Shown: positions 1 to 7,222, counted from the stretch's first letter. The stretch: 9,880 nucleotides of DNA from Oscillospiraceae bacterium (GCA_020024235.1 JAHHUA010000057.1:1-9880); one strand, 5' to 3'. Notes: generated by a model not told the origin, from the letters alone. Made by a program: numbers and translations.

Positions 1-224
1 TTTAATTCTAGCTATAATTAAATTAATATATGTATAAAAAAACAAGCTTATTTTATATAAATCAAAAAAATTAGCATAAAATTTTAAAATAATTAATAAA
101 AATATTTCATAAAAAGTAAAATAACCTGTATTAAAGCATATACTTCTGATTTTAAACACATTTTACTAATGTTTTGCATATAATATACCACAGTTAAAAA
201 CTGTAATAAAAAACGGAGGATAAA
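1..224. other. AT-rich intergenic / 5' leader, no gene seen
   Basis: No open frame with a ribosome binding site is visible on either strand in this very AT-rich stretch. A perfect TATAAT lies at 179-184, about 40 bases before the first gene, but no convincing -35 box sits 16-18 bases upstream, so a promoter there is only a possibility. A small 6-bp hairpin (ACAGTT, AAA loop, AACTGT; 190-204) lies between that box and the Shine-Dalgarno. It has no U-tract and is not a terminator. Confidence 0.5.
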
Positions 225-587
225 ATGCAGAATTTTAAAATCTTAACAAAAGAGGAAATCAGTAAACTGTTTGATAATCACAGAAAATTTATATTTGCCT
301 GTAGTTTTGAAGGCAGAATTGCTCTTATGCCTGTTTTAGTAGAAAATCAAAACTCCATTTTTGAAAAGGAAATTAATATTAATTTACCACACACTGATGA
401 AATATTCTATATGATAAAAAATAATCCTCTGGTAACTATAGAAGCTGATAAAACCTGTGATAATATTATAAATTCACTTATATTCAGGGGAATTGTCAAA
501 TATGTAAATACAGCAAATCCTTATAATATAAAAATAACAGTGAGAATACTTTCTTGGGAAGGGAGGAAATTCGACCTTTCGGATTAA
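225..587 (+). CDS. Small protein, possibly PNPOx-like FMN-binding split barrel
   Basis: A 120-residue soluble protein with no signal peptide or membrane segment. The start is well supported by CGGAGGA about 7 bases before the ATG. The segment order resembles short pyridoxamine-5'-phosphate-oxidase-like proteins: an N-terminal helix (LTKEEISKLFDNHRK, about 7-21), a strand with FACSFEGRIALMPV (about 24-37), then INLPHTDEIFYMIKNNPLVTI (about 52-72, where the family has helix and strand around 'IKKNPKV'), then a closing strand IFRGIVKYVN. This is a pattern resemblance only. The usual flavin-contacting histidine/arginine positions are not clear, so the protein may be a degenerate or non-flavin member. 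The downstream cysteine-rich gene begins 32 bases later on the same strand and is probably co-transcribed. Confidence 0.75.
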   Translation: MQNFKILTKEEISKLFDNHRKFIFACSFEGRIALMPVLVENQNSIFEKEININLPHTDEIFYMIKNNPLVTIEADKTCDNIINSLIFRGIVKYVNTANPYNIKITVRILSWEGRKFDLSD

Positions 588-619
588 ACTCTCTAATATG
601 CCTGTAAAGGAATGATTTT

Positions 620-907
620 ATGCTGTATGAATACGATTATGTGAAAATGACAAAATATGATTGTTCACAATCTAATTTCAACAATAGTTTAAGCTTTGAC
701 TATAATGATGTATGCCCAAACCTTGCCAAATGGATTTTAGAAATTTCCAAAAATTACGAAAACAACAATAATTACTGCTGTTGCTGTTGTTATTACTGTT
801 TGTTATATATTATTATACTGTATCTTATAATTTGCTGTCATTGCTGCTGTCATTGCTATAACAACGACGACACCCCTTCTTTTGAATTTAATAATTCCTC
901 CAAATAA
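620..907 (+). CDS. Cysteine-rich small protein with one hydrophobic segment, unknown function
   Basis: I do not recognise this 95-residue protein. The start is supported by AAAGGA 8 bases before the ATG; Met10 is a weaker alternative with no comparable site. It holds 14 cysteines: C15, C32, C53-57, C60, C72, C73, C75-77 and C79. Residues 1-52 are polar and Asn/Tyr-rich and end in NNNNY. A hydrophobic core LLYIIILYLII (61-71) is flanked on both sides by cysteine blocks (CCCCCYYC and CCHCCCHC), followed by a polar acidic/Asn tail. The core is only 11 residues, but with the flanking Cys/Tyr it could span or dip into a membrane. Both TGC and TGT codons encode the cysteines, so this is not a single-triplet slippage tract. 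Metal binding through Cys/His or lipid modification are guesses. It probably shares a transcript with the gene 32 bases upstream and ends at the hairpin at 914-945. Confidence 0.7.
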   Translation: MLYEYDYVKMTKYDCSQSNFNNSLSFDYNDVCPNLAKWILEISKNYENNNNYCCCCCYYCLLYIIILYLIICCHCCCHCYNNDDTPSFEFNNSSK

Positions 908-913
908 AGATGA

Positions 914-945
914 AATAAGCTCCGTATATAAATGCGGAGCTTATT
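914..945. terminator. Bidirectional intrinsic terminator between convergent genes
   Basis: A perfect 11-bp stem, AATAAGCTCCG pairing with CGGAGCTTATT around a 10-base AT-rich loop. It begins 7 bases after the stop of the cysteine-rich gene and ends 5 bases before the stop of the opposing NUDIX gene. The U-tract is moderate in both directions (TTATTCTATTT on plus, A-rich arm becoming T-rich on minus), so it probably serves both transcripts. Confidence 0.75.
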
Positions 946-949
946 CTAT

Positions 950-1465
950 TTAACCTATATAGGCATTTCTTGCTTTTTTCATACTGTAAATAAGATTTAC
1001 ACAGTTATATTTTATAAACTTACCCTGTTTTATAAGAGAAATTATTTCACCTTTTTTAGCCCATTTTACATCTTTTACTTCTTCTTGCTGAATATGAAGC
1101 TTTGTTATATCCACATCATAGTTGGTAATTATAAAATAATCATCAAACCCCAGCTCAAAATTTACGGTAAAATAAGGTCTTTCATGACTAAAATCAATAT
1201 CAAGTCCCAATTCCTCCATTGTTTCTCTGTGAATTGCATCACATGGTGTTTCCCCTGATGAAACTGCTCCCGCTACAGAAAAATCCCACAAATCCGGCAT
1301 TGATTTTTTAGTTGGCTGACGCTGCTGAATGAGCATTTCTCCTTTGGAATTAAATATGCACAAATGTACCACGGATTTAAAGTAACCTCTCGGAACAGGT
1401 TCACCTCTTACTATTGTTTTTCCTGTTTTTATTCTGTCTTTATCATATAAATCTATTATTTCCAT
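950..1465 (-). CDS. NUDIX hydrolase (isopentenyl-diphosphate isomerase / YfcD-like subgroup)
   Basis: A 171-residue cytosolic NUDIX protein. The box runs over residues 66-88: G66, E72, then REtmEELGL (80-88), matching G-x5-E-x7-R-E-x-x-E-E-x-G. R80, E81, E84 and E85 provide the usual Mg2+ ligands; the hydrophobic position after RE is Thr82. The N-terminus (EIIDLYDKDRIKTGKT, then RGEPVPRGYFKSVVH and EMLIQQRQP) is typical of the IPP-isomerase-like NUDIX group that includes YfcD, in which most members hydrolyse nucleoside or other diphosphates; the true substrate cannot be read. GAGG lies about 5 bases before the ATG. It is the last gene of a three-gene minus-strand operon, 21 bases after the FemX-like gene, and is closed by the hairpin at 914-945. 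Confidence 0.93.
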   Translation of the reverse strand: MEIIDLYDKDRIKTGKTIVRGEPVPRGYFKSVVHLCIFNSKGEMLIQQRQPTKKSMPDLWDFSVAGAVSSGETPCDAIHRETMEELGLDIDFSHERPYFTVNFELGFDDYFIITNYDVDITKLHIQQEEVKDVKWAKKGEIISLIKQGKFIKYNCVNLIYSMKKARNAYIG

Positions 1466-1486
1466 TTTTACATCCTCGTTTTGTCG

Positions 1487-2539
1487 TTATTTTTTCAGTT
1501 TCTTTTTAAGTTTTCTGAGTTTTTTATTAACTATAACGCCCAAATCTACAATGTTCCTCATAGGTTTGTTGTATATATAATTAAATTCACCTGCATATTC
1601 TTCCAATGTTCCGTTAAATCCTTTTTTAAATCTGTACAAGCCATAGATGGGGCGGCTTGTATCTGTGATATTTCCCGAAACCCCCTGAAAATCATAAACA
1701 TAACATCCTGTTTCTATTGCCCATTTTATCATTTCCCACTGCATTAAATAGTTAGGCATAACATTTCTGTGAGCATTGTCTGATGCTCCGTAAACATAAC
1801 AGCATTTACCTCCGTAATTGGTGGTAATAGCTCCCGAAACAGGGTTTCCTTCATAAAATCCCATATAAAGGCGTACATGATCTCCGAGAGCATCCAACAT
1901 TCTTTCAAAATAATCCTTATCCCTTGTTATAAATCCATCTCTTTCGCCTGTAACTCTCATTATTCTGATAAAGTCATCAAGATATTCTTTACCACAAACT
2001 TTTATTTCCACACCATGTTTTAGTGCTACACGAACATTATATCTGCATTTTTGGTTTATATGTGCAAATATTTCATCTTCGGTTTTATTGTTGAGATAAA
2101 GTTTATAGTTAAATCTTGCCTGAATGGTTTCAAAGCCGTCAGGTCCTGCAAAAAGTTCAAAACCCATTTTTTCAGCTATTTTTTTAAATTCTTCATCATC
2201 TGCCAAAACATCGGGATCCATTTTAAACATATAGGATTTATATTTTTTTGCTAAAAAATCCGCTCCGCTTTTTAGGTCAGCAAGAACTTTTTCATCATGT
2301 CTGTCGCATACAGGACCACGGGGAGCATAAAGAAAAGTACATCCGAAAACAGGTACGGTTTGAATTAGTATATTCATTCCCCCCACTATATCTCCCTGTT
2401 CGTTTCTTGACACTACTACTTCCTGACGCCAATTATTTTTTACTTTATGCCAGTCGGTACACTGCATAAATTCACTGCACTTATGGTTTTCAACAAATTT
2501 ATTGTATTCATCATATTGCTTAGGATTTAAGATTTCCAC
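1487..2539 (-). CDS. Peptidoglycan bridge aminoacyltransferase, FemX/MurM-like (FemAB family)
   Basis: A 350-residue FemAB-family enzyme. Such enzymes move an amino acid from aminoacyl-tRNA to the lysine/diamino-acid side chain of lipid II or its precursors at the inner membrane face, building the interpeptide bridge. Two GNAT-like lobes are seen: the first with YAPRGPV (71-77), the second (about 145-300) with FAHINQKCRYNVRVALKHGV and the C-terminal signature GLYRFKKGFNG (300-310). The long antiparallel coiled-coil insertion of staphylococcal FemA/FemB is absent, as in FemX. The tail KKLRKLKKKLKK (339-350) is strongly basic and may bind acidic membrane or tRNA. The start is GTG at 2539 with AAGGGG upstream. 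It overlaps the last 13 bases of the QueG-like gene, so translation is probably coupled. The amino acid transferred cannot be told from sequence. Confidence 0.93.
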   Translation of the reverse strand: MEILNPKQYDEYNKFVENHKCSEFMQCTDWHKVKNNWRQEVVVSRNEQGDIVGGMNILIQTVPVFGCTFLYAPRGPVCDRHDEKVLADLKSGADFLAKKYKSYMFKMDPDVLADDEEFKKIAEKMGFELFAGPDGFETIQARFNYKLYLNNKTEDEIFAHINQKCRYNVRVALKHGVEIKVCGKEYLDDFIRIMRVTGERDGFITRDKDYFERMLDALGDHVRLYMGFYEGNPVSGAITTNYGGKCCYVYGASDNAHRNVMPNYLMQWEMIKWAIETGCYVYDFQGVSGNITDTSRPIYGLYRFKKGFNGTLEEYAGEFNYIYNKPMRNIVDLGVIVNKKLRKLKKKLKK

Positions 2540-3366
2540 TGAATAACCCCTTTCTGATTTTTCTTTTCAATAATACCGATGTTTCTTTTTATTACTTTTT
2601 CTCCTCGGTATTCATAAGCTTTGCCGGTAATTTCGGAAACATTTTCTTCTGTTATTTTTTCGTGAATATTTTCATACATTTCCTTAATAGGAGATAAAAT
2701 CGGGTTTTTGTTGTATGGACAGGCATCACTGCATATATCACAGCCCCAAACCATTTTACCGTCTTCTATTTGAAGTTTTTCCCAATCTGTCAGTTCTTTT
2801 TTCTTTTGTGTAATAAAAGAACGGCAAATTTCTTTTCTGAACCCATTTTCACTAAGTGCTTTTGTAGGGCAGGCATTTATACATTTTTTGCAGTTAAGAC
2901 ATAAATTTTTCTTTACTTTTAAGTTTTCCTCCAAAAAAACGGCATTGGTAATTATTTCACCTATAAATGTATATGTGCCGTATTTTTCATTTATTAGCTG
3001 ATTATTAAGTCCCATTGAACCCAATCCCGCCAAAACAGCGGCATTAACTTCTCTTATGGGAGAAGAATCAATAAATGCTTCAAAATGATATTTGGGATAA
3101 TCCTGCCTTAAATTTTCAGTTACTGATTTTAATATATCCCCTGCCACTTTGTGATAATCACTGCCCAATGCATAACGGGAAATATTTCTCTCTTCATATC
3201 CACCTACATAGTAGGGAAAAAGGCATAGTATTACAGTTTGTGAATTTTCGGGAATACGACTTTTTGCTCTGCACTCCAAAAGGGGCAAAACCTCTGTAAA
3301 TTTACAGATTCCCACATATTCTATGGAATACACGGCAAAATATTTTTTTATTTCCCCTAAATTCAT
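2527..3366 (-). CDS. queG: Epoxyqueuosine reductase-like 2[4Fe-4S] protein (QueG/DUF1730 family), short form
   Basis: QueG reduces epoxyqueuosine to queuosine at the wobble position of tRNAs with GUN anticodons, using cobalamin and two [4Fe-4S] clusters. The family hallmarks are here: D100-SSPIREVNAAVLAGLGSMGLN matches the segment holding the catalytic Asp and cobalamin-site residues. Cluster one is C156xxC159xxC162xxxC166P. The second set is C181 (in CRSFI), C209, C212 and C216 (CDICSDACPYN). At 279 residues it lacks the C-terminal HEAT-like repeats of the roughly 380-residue E. coli enzyme, as do many Firmicutes homologues, so queuosine activity rather than another B12/iron-sulfur reduction is inferred. 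A KGT-type Shine-Dalgarno (AAGGTG) precedes the ATG. It is the first gene of the minus-strand operon, driven by the candidate promoter at 3442-3470. Confidence 0.88.
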   Translation of the reverse strand: MNLGEIKKYFAVYSIEYVGICKFTEVLPLLECRAKSRIPENSQTVILCLFPYYVGGYEERNISRYALGSDYHKVAGDILKSVTENLRQDYPKYHFEAFIDSSPIREVNAAVLAGLGSMGLNNQLINEKYGTYTFIGEIITNAVFLEENLKVKKNLCLNCKKCINACPTKALSENGFRKEICRSFITQKKKELTDWEKLQIEDGKMVWGCDICSDACPYNKNPILSPIKEMYENIHEKITEENVSEITGKAYEYRGEKVIKRNIGIIEKKNQKGVIQWKS

Positions 3367-3441
3367 TATAACACCTTTTCCGCAAGAGCTTAAATTAAAT
3401 ATTGTTTGGTTTTTATATAAATAAAAACACCGTTACTTTAT

Positions 3442-3470
3442 AGTATAACTTTTTATAGTGCAAAAGTCCA
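3442..3470 (-). promoter_or_regulatory. Candidate sigma-A promoter for the queG-femX-NUDIX operon
   Basis: Read on the minus strand: TGGACT (-35, 4 of 6 matches, at 3465-3470), a 17-base spacer, then TATACT (-10, 5 of 6, at 3442-3447), giving a leader of about 70 bases before the ATG at 3366. It lies in the divergent intergenic region shared with the decarboxylase gene. Confidence 0.5.
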
Positions 3471-3477
3471 TAACTAA

Positions 3478-3486
3478 TGTTATACT
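3478..3486 (+). promoter_or_regulatory. Possible extended -10 promoter for the decarboxylase gene
   Basis: TG, one base, then TATACT (3481-3486) forms an extended -10 element with no good -35. If used, the transcript would begin near 3493. That is after the alternative ATG at 3477, which fits translation starting at 3531. The AT-richness of the region makes chance matches common. Confidence 0.3.
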
Positions 3487-3530
3487 TATGTAAAATAGTT
3501 TTGAATTTTTTTGAAAGGAATGATTATTAT

Positions 3531-4862
3531 ATGGCAACACCCATTATGGATGCTGTTAATAAATATATAAACAGAAACACTGTCAGAATGCATATGCCCG
3601 GACATAAGGGAAATCTAAAAGGTATATTTTCAGAAATAGCAGGCTATGATTTAACAGAAGTTACAGGTGTGGACAGCCTTTATGAATGTGACAGCTGTAT
3701 ACTTGACTGTGAAAAGGAATATTCAGAAATTTACGGCACCAAACGAAGTATTATTTCCGCATCAGGCAGTACCCTTTGTATACAAACCATGCTGGCACTG
3801 GTTTCGGAAAAGGGAGGAAAAATAGCAGCCGGAAGAAATATTCATATTTCTGCCGTAAATGCCATGGGACTTTTGGGACTGGAGCCTGTTTGGATATACC
3901 CGGAACAAAGAAGCGGTACCGGAATACCGGGAATTATCTCCCCCCATGCCGTAAAAAAAGTTTTGGAAGAAAACCATGACATAGCTGCTGTCTATATCAC
4001 TACTCCGGACTATTTCGGAGTATTAAGCGATGTAAAAACCATCAGTAAAATCTGCAAATCCTTTAATGTGCCTTTGCTTATTGATAATGCCCATGGTGCA
4101 GGACTTAAATTTTTGCAAAAATCACTTCATCCAATGGATTTAGGTGCTGATATGTGCTGTGATTCCCTTCACAAAACAATGCCTGTATTTACAGGAGGTG
4201 CCATTTTACACATAAACAACGAGAAATTTGCCGAAAATGCCAAAAATGCCATGAGTCTTTTCGGAACCACCAGTCCCAGTTATTTAATAATGGAAACTGT
4301 CGATATGGCTTTAGATTACATTAAAAGCCAAAAAGCAGCTAAAGATTTTCTGTTTATAAAAAAATGGACAGATGATATGAAAAATCTAGCCATACAGCAT
4401 GGCTTTGAAGTTCCCACAGGAATTTTAGACCCTGCTAAATTTGCCTTTTGTTTCGGTAAAAAAGGGTATACAAAAGAAAAATTTTATGAACTTCTTACAA
4501 AATACAATATAGAACCTGAATATATGTCGGAAAATTACTGTGTATTCATGCCCACAGGATTTAACACAGCCACCGATTTTGAAAAAGTGAAAAAACTTAT
4601 TGAAGAAACTCCTTCTATAGGTGAGGAAATTCCCGTAAAAATATTCTATGAAAAACCTGAACAGGCAATATCACTGAGAAAAGCTCTGCTTTCTCCTAAA
4701 GTAAATATTTCTACCATTGAGGCTGAGGGAAAAATTGCTGCTGAAACAAAAAGTAAATGTCCTCCGGGCATACCTTTAATAATTCCAGGGGAAAAAATCA
4801 CAAAAAAATTTGTAAAAAATTTAATTTCTTATGGAATTTTTAATATTAATGTGATACAATAG
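3531..4862 (+). CDS. PLP-dependent Orn/Lys/Arg decarboxylase family protein (YaaO/SpeA-like)
   Basis: A 443-residue fold-type I PLP enzyme of the Orn/Lys/Arg decarboxylase family, which makes a diamine or agmatine from a basic amino acid. Seen: MHMPGHKG near the N-terminus (20-27); the PLP-site segment with D185 and H188 (LIDNAHGAG); the Schiff-base lysine K215 in DSLHKTMPVFTGG; and the C-terminal family motif PPGIPLIIPGE (411-421). It is the short form, without the N-terminal wing domain of the enterobacterial enzymes. I chose Met at 3531 over the upstream in-frame ATG at 3477 because AAAGGA lies 11 bases before 3531, the protein then starts at the usual ATPIMDAV, and the 18 added residues match nothing and follow no ribosome site. 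The following genes are the yaaQ-holB-yaaT set, matching the position of B. subtilis yaaO. The substrate cannot be decided by eye. Confidence 0.93.
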   Translation: MATPIMDAVNKYINRNTVRMHMPGHKGNLKGIFSEIAGYDLTEVTGVDSLYECDSCILDCEKEYSEIYGTKRSIISASGSTLCIQTMLALVSEKGGKIAAGRNIHISAVNAMGLLGLEPVWIYPEQRSGTGIPGIISPHAVKKVLEENHDIAAVYITTPDYFGVLSDVKTISKICKSFNVPLLIDNAHGAGLKFLQKSLHPMDLGADMCCDSLHKTMPVFTGGAILHINNEKFAENAKNAMSLFGTTSPSYLIMETVDMALDYIKSQKAAKDFLFIKKWTDDMKNLAIQHGFEVPTGILDPAKFAFCFGKKGYTKEKFYELLTKYNIEPEYMSENYCVFMPTGFNTATDFEKVKKLIEETPSIGEEIPVKIFYEKPEQAISLRKALLSPKVNISTIEAEGKIAAETKSKCPPGIPLIIPGEKITKKFVKNLISYGIFNINVIQ

Positions 4863-4890
4863 GGTTAAAGAAAATATCAGGGATTATTGA

Positions 4891-4918
4891 TTACCTAAAT
4901 TTTCTCATTATTTACAAT
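4891..4918 (+). promoter_or_regulatory. Possible promoter before darA
   Basis: TTACCT (4891-4896, 3 of 6 to the -35 consensus), a 16-base spacer and TACAAT (4913-4918, 5 of 6) lie in the 111-base gap between the decarboxylase gene and darA. No clear terminator is seen in the gap, so darA could also be reached by read-through. Confidence 0.3.
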
Positions 4919-4973
4919 ATATCCGCTTGCAATGCGAATATTTTTTAAAAACCAATTTGAGGGAGGATTTTTT

Positions 4974-5297
4974 ATGAAATTATTATTTGCTATTGTTTCC
5001 AATGATGACAGTGCAAGAGTACAAAGTGCTCTTACAAAATCAAAATTTTCAGTAACAAAATTAGCTACAACAGGTGGTTTCCTGATGTCAGGTAACACAA
5101 CATTTATTATAGGTACAGATGATGATAAGGTTGACGAAGTTATCGAAATAATTTCTGCCCACAGTAAAAAACGCACACAGATGGTTCCATCATCTTCTTC
5201 CTATGGTGTAGGAATGTACACATCATTCCCTGTTGAAGTTCAAATCGGTGGTGCAACAATATTTGTAACAAATGTAGAAAGATTTGAAAAAGTATAA
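4974..5297 (+). CDS. darA: Cyclic-di-AMP receptor, PII-like DarA/PstA (YaaQ)
   Basis: A 107-residue PII-like protein. Members form trimers that bind c-di-AMP at the subunit interfaces; the downstream target is not known in general. The family signature is plain: MKLLFAIVSNDDS at the N-terminus, TKLATTGGFLMSGNTTFIIG (28-47), which contributes to the nucleotide pocket, DKVDEVIEII (51-60), a variable loop rich in serine (72-79), and FPVEVQIGGATIFV (85-98). Length and order match B. subtilis DarA (109 residues). The start is set by GGGAGG 8 bases before this ATG; an in-frame ATG at 4932 would add 14 residues unlike the family. It is 21 bases upstream of holB, as expected for this conserved group. 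Confidence 0.96.
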   Translation: MKLLFAIVSNDDSARVQSALTKSKFSVTKLATTGGFLMSGNTTFIIGTDDDKVDEVIEIISAHSKKRTQMVPSSSSYGVGMYTSFPVEVQIGGATIFVTNVERFEKV

Positions 5298-5318
5298 GGT
5301 CAAGGGATTTTTGAATTT

Positions 5319-6281
5319 ATGTTTTTGAAGACACTGAATTTAATAGTTAATTCAAACAAAAGTACATTACAAACGCTCGATGCCCTTTACGGCAACGAGC
5401 GTTTTCCCCATGCAGTTTTATTTGAAAGTACGGATAAAATACTGCTGGAGGGTTTTTCTTTGCATACAGCTATGCGTTTTCTCTGCAAAGAAAACAGCAA
5501 GCCCTGTCTAAACTGCAAAGGCTGCGGAAAAGTATTAAGAAAAACCCATATTGATATGATTATATCAGGAGAAAACGGTGAAAAATCATATAACATAGAT
5601 TCAGTCCGCAATCTGAGAAAAAAAACCTATATAAAACCGAATGAATCGGAAAAAACCGTATTTATTTTAAACAATGCGGATACTATGCCGGAAAAATCTC
5701 AAAATGCTTTGCTTAAAATTATTGAGGAACCACCTGAACATGTGATTTTTATTTTTACCTGTGAAAATCGCTTTAAACTTTTGGAAACTATTTTATCCAG
5801 AGTGGTGAGCTTTAAACTGAATCCTTCATCAAAAGAGGAATCATTCAATATATTAAAATCTATGGAAATTACTTTTGATGATAATGATATTATAAATGCA
5901 CTAAATATTACAGATAATAATTTAAGTTCAGCAGAAGATTTTCTTAAAAACAAAAACGGTATTTTTAAATCAGCCAAAGAAATATATAAATATATACAAA
6001 ATAAAGATATATACAATATCCTTTTAAAATTAGATATATCAGCAAAAGAAAAAAATATGGAAGATGTATTAAACAGACTTAAATTTATGCTTGCAAATGA
6101 AGCTTCTGAATATATAAAAAATGAAAACTTTATTTCAAATTTGACTGTGTTACAGCTTATTAAAATAATTGATGTAATTGATAAATCCATATTGATGACA
6201 CAACTCAATTCAAATAAATCACTTCTGCCATGCTATATTGCGTCGCAGATTGATATGATTATAAATAATATTAAAATTTAA
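5319..6281 (+). CDS. holB: DNA polymerase III subunit delta prime
   Basis: A 320-residue clamp-loader subunit that, with delta and tau/gamma, opens the sliding clamp onto primed DNA. Seen: the four-cysteine zinc site C56-x6-C63-x2-C66-x2-C69 and the degenerate nucleotide region after FPHAVLF (29-35), which lacks the GxxGxGKT P-loop as expected for delta prime. Also seen are the degenerate Walker-B segment TVFILNNADTM (113-123), followed by SQNALLKIIEEPPEHVIFIFT (127-147), and ILSRV (158-162) at the arginine-containing SRC position, where Cys is replaced by Val. The C-terminal third is helical, Lys/Asn-rich and poorly conserved. A weak AAGGGA precedes the ATG by about 12 bases. It lies 21 bases after darA and 12 bases before ricT, so it is one transcriptional unit with them. 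Confidence 0.95.
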   Translation: MFLKTLNLIVNSNKSTLQTLDALYGNERFPHAVLFESTDKILLEGFSLHTAMRFLCKENSKPCLNCKGCGKVLRKTHIDMIISGENGEKSYNIDSVRNLRKKTYIKPNESEKTVFILNNADTMPEKSQNALLKIIEEPPEHVIFIFTCENRFKLLETILSRVVSFKLNPSSKEESFNILKSMEITFDDNDIINALNITDNNLSSAEDFLKNKNGIFKSAKEIYKYIQNKDIYNILLKLDISAKEKNMEDVLNRLKFMLANEASEYIKNENFISNLTVLQLIKIIDVIDKSILMTQLNSNKSLLPCYIASQIDMIINNIKI

Positions 6282-6293
6282 CAGGAGGGAAAA

Positions 6294-7160
6294 ATGGAAG
6301 AAGTAATCGGTATAAGATTTAAAGATGTGGGAAAAATATATAATTTCAGTCCAAATGGAATTAAAATAGATGTGGGAGAGCGTGTTATTGTAGAAACTGC
6401 CCGTGGAATAGAATGCGGCACTGTGGTTATATCAAATCATTCCGTTGAGGACAACAGTATAATAAAACCTCTCAAACCCGTTATCAGAGTTGCTGACAAC
6501 GATGATTTAAAACAACTTGAAATAAACAAAAAAAAGGAAAAAGATGCCTTTGAAATATGCCAAAAAGAAATTGCAGCCCATGGCCTTAAAATGAAACTCA
6601 TTGATGTGGAATACACCTTTGATTGCAGTAAAATCTTATTCTATTTCACAGCAGATGGCAGAGTTGATTTCAGAGAGCTTGTAAAAGACCTTGCCTTTAT
6701 CTTTAAAACCAGAATAGAACTTCGACAAATCGGAGTGAGAGATGAGGCTAAAATGCTGGGTGGATTGGGCATTTGCGGCAGGCCTTTCTGCTGTAAAACA
6801 TTTATGGGTGAATTTCAGCCGGTTTCAATTAAGATGGCTAAAGAACAGGGGCTTTCACTTAACCCTACAAAAATTTCCGGAACCTGCGGCAGACTTATGT
6901 GCTGCCTTAAATATGAACAGGACGCATATGAAGATTTGCTGAAAATCACACCTAAAGTCGGAGCTTATGTCCAAACTCCCGATGGCAAGGGTACTGTAGA
7001 AGAAATAAACCTTCTTACCGGAATTATCAAAGTTAAACTGGACAAAGCTTCTCAGGCTGCTGCCCATATTTATGATAAAAAACAGGTTACGATTATACGT
7101 GATGCCCAAATCAAGGTTGACTATGAAGAAGAAAAAGCCCTCCGTGGATTGGAAGGATAG
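6294..7160 (+). CDS. ricT: PSP1-domain protein RicT (YaaT), RNA-maturation / developmental regulator
   Basis: A 288-residue PSP1 protein. In B. subtilis RicT works with RicA and RicF in an iron-sulfur complex that modulates RNase Y mRNA processing and is needed for sporulation, competence and biofilms; the other two partners are not in this window. The PSP1 domain covers about residues 5-215. Its cysteines form two conserved blocks, GICGRPFCCKTF (C161, C166, C167) and GTCGRLMCCLKYE (C198, C203, C204), the likely cluster ligands. RIELRQIGVRDEAKMLGG (140-157) is also a family hallmark. A C-terminal extension (about 220-288) has SH3-like strand patterns and an acidic end. AGGAGGG precedes the ATG and holB ends 12 bases upstream. 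The B. subtilis group continues with yabA, but here it stops and a ferredoxin gene follows. Confidence 0.96.
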   Translation: MEEVIGIRFKDVGKIYNFSPNGIKIDVGERVIVETARGIECGTVVISNHSVEDNSIIKPLKPVIRVADNDDLKQLEINKKKEKDAFEICQKEIAAHGLKMKLIDVEYTFDCSKILFYFTADGRVDFRELVKDLAFIFKTRIELRQIGVRDEAKMLGGLGICGRPFCCKTFMGEFQPVSIKMAKEQGLSLNPTKISGTCGRLMCCLKYEQDAYEDLLKITPKVGAYVQTPDGKGTVEEINLLTGIIKVKLDKASQAAAHIYDKKQVTIIRDAQIKVDYEEEKALRGLEG

Positions 7161-7194
7161 TACAGTATTTTTATCTACAATTCATTATTTATAC

Positions 7195-7222
7195 TTGATT
7201 TTTTGCGTTTTTGTGGTACAAT
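7195..7222 (+). promoter_or_regulatory. Promoter of the ferredoxin gene
   Basis: TTGATT (7195-7200, 4 of 6), a 16-base spacer and TACAAT (7217-7222, 5 of 6) lie about 35 bases before the ferredoxin start. The resulting short leader carries a strong Shine-Dalgarno, AGGAGGTG, 8 bases from the ATG. Confidence 0.6.

Noticed and set aside
932..1258. 108-codon plus-strand frame opposite the NUDIX gene
   Set aside because: Shadow of the minus-strand gene, which carries a clear Nudix box; the plus-strand product is a low-complexity Phe/Tyr/Ile run.
3477..3530. Upstream ATG giving an 18-residue longer decarboxylase
   Set aside because: No ribosome site precedes it, the extra residues resemble no family member, and AAAGGA is placed for the ATG at 3531.
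4932..4973. Upstream ATG giving a 14-residue longer DarA
   Set aside because: GGGAGG lies inside that extension and serves the ATG at 4974; family members begin MKL at that point.
5699..6208. 169-codon minus-strand frame opposite holB
   Set aside because: Shadow of holB; rich in Ser/Phe/Ile as expected from the complement of Lys/Asn codons, and no ribosome site.
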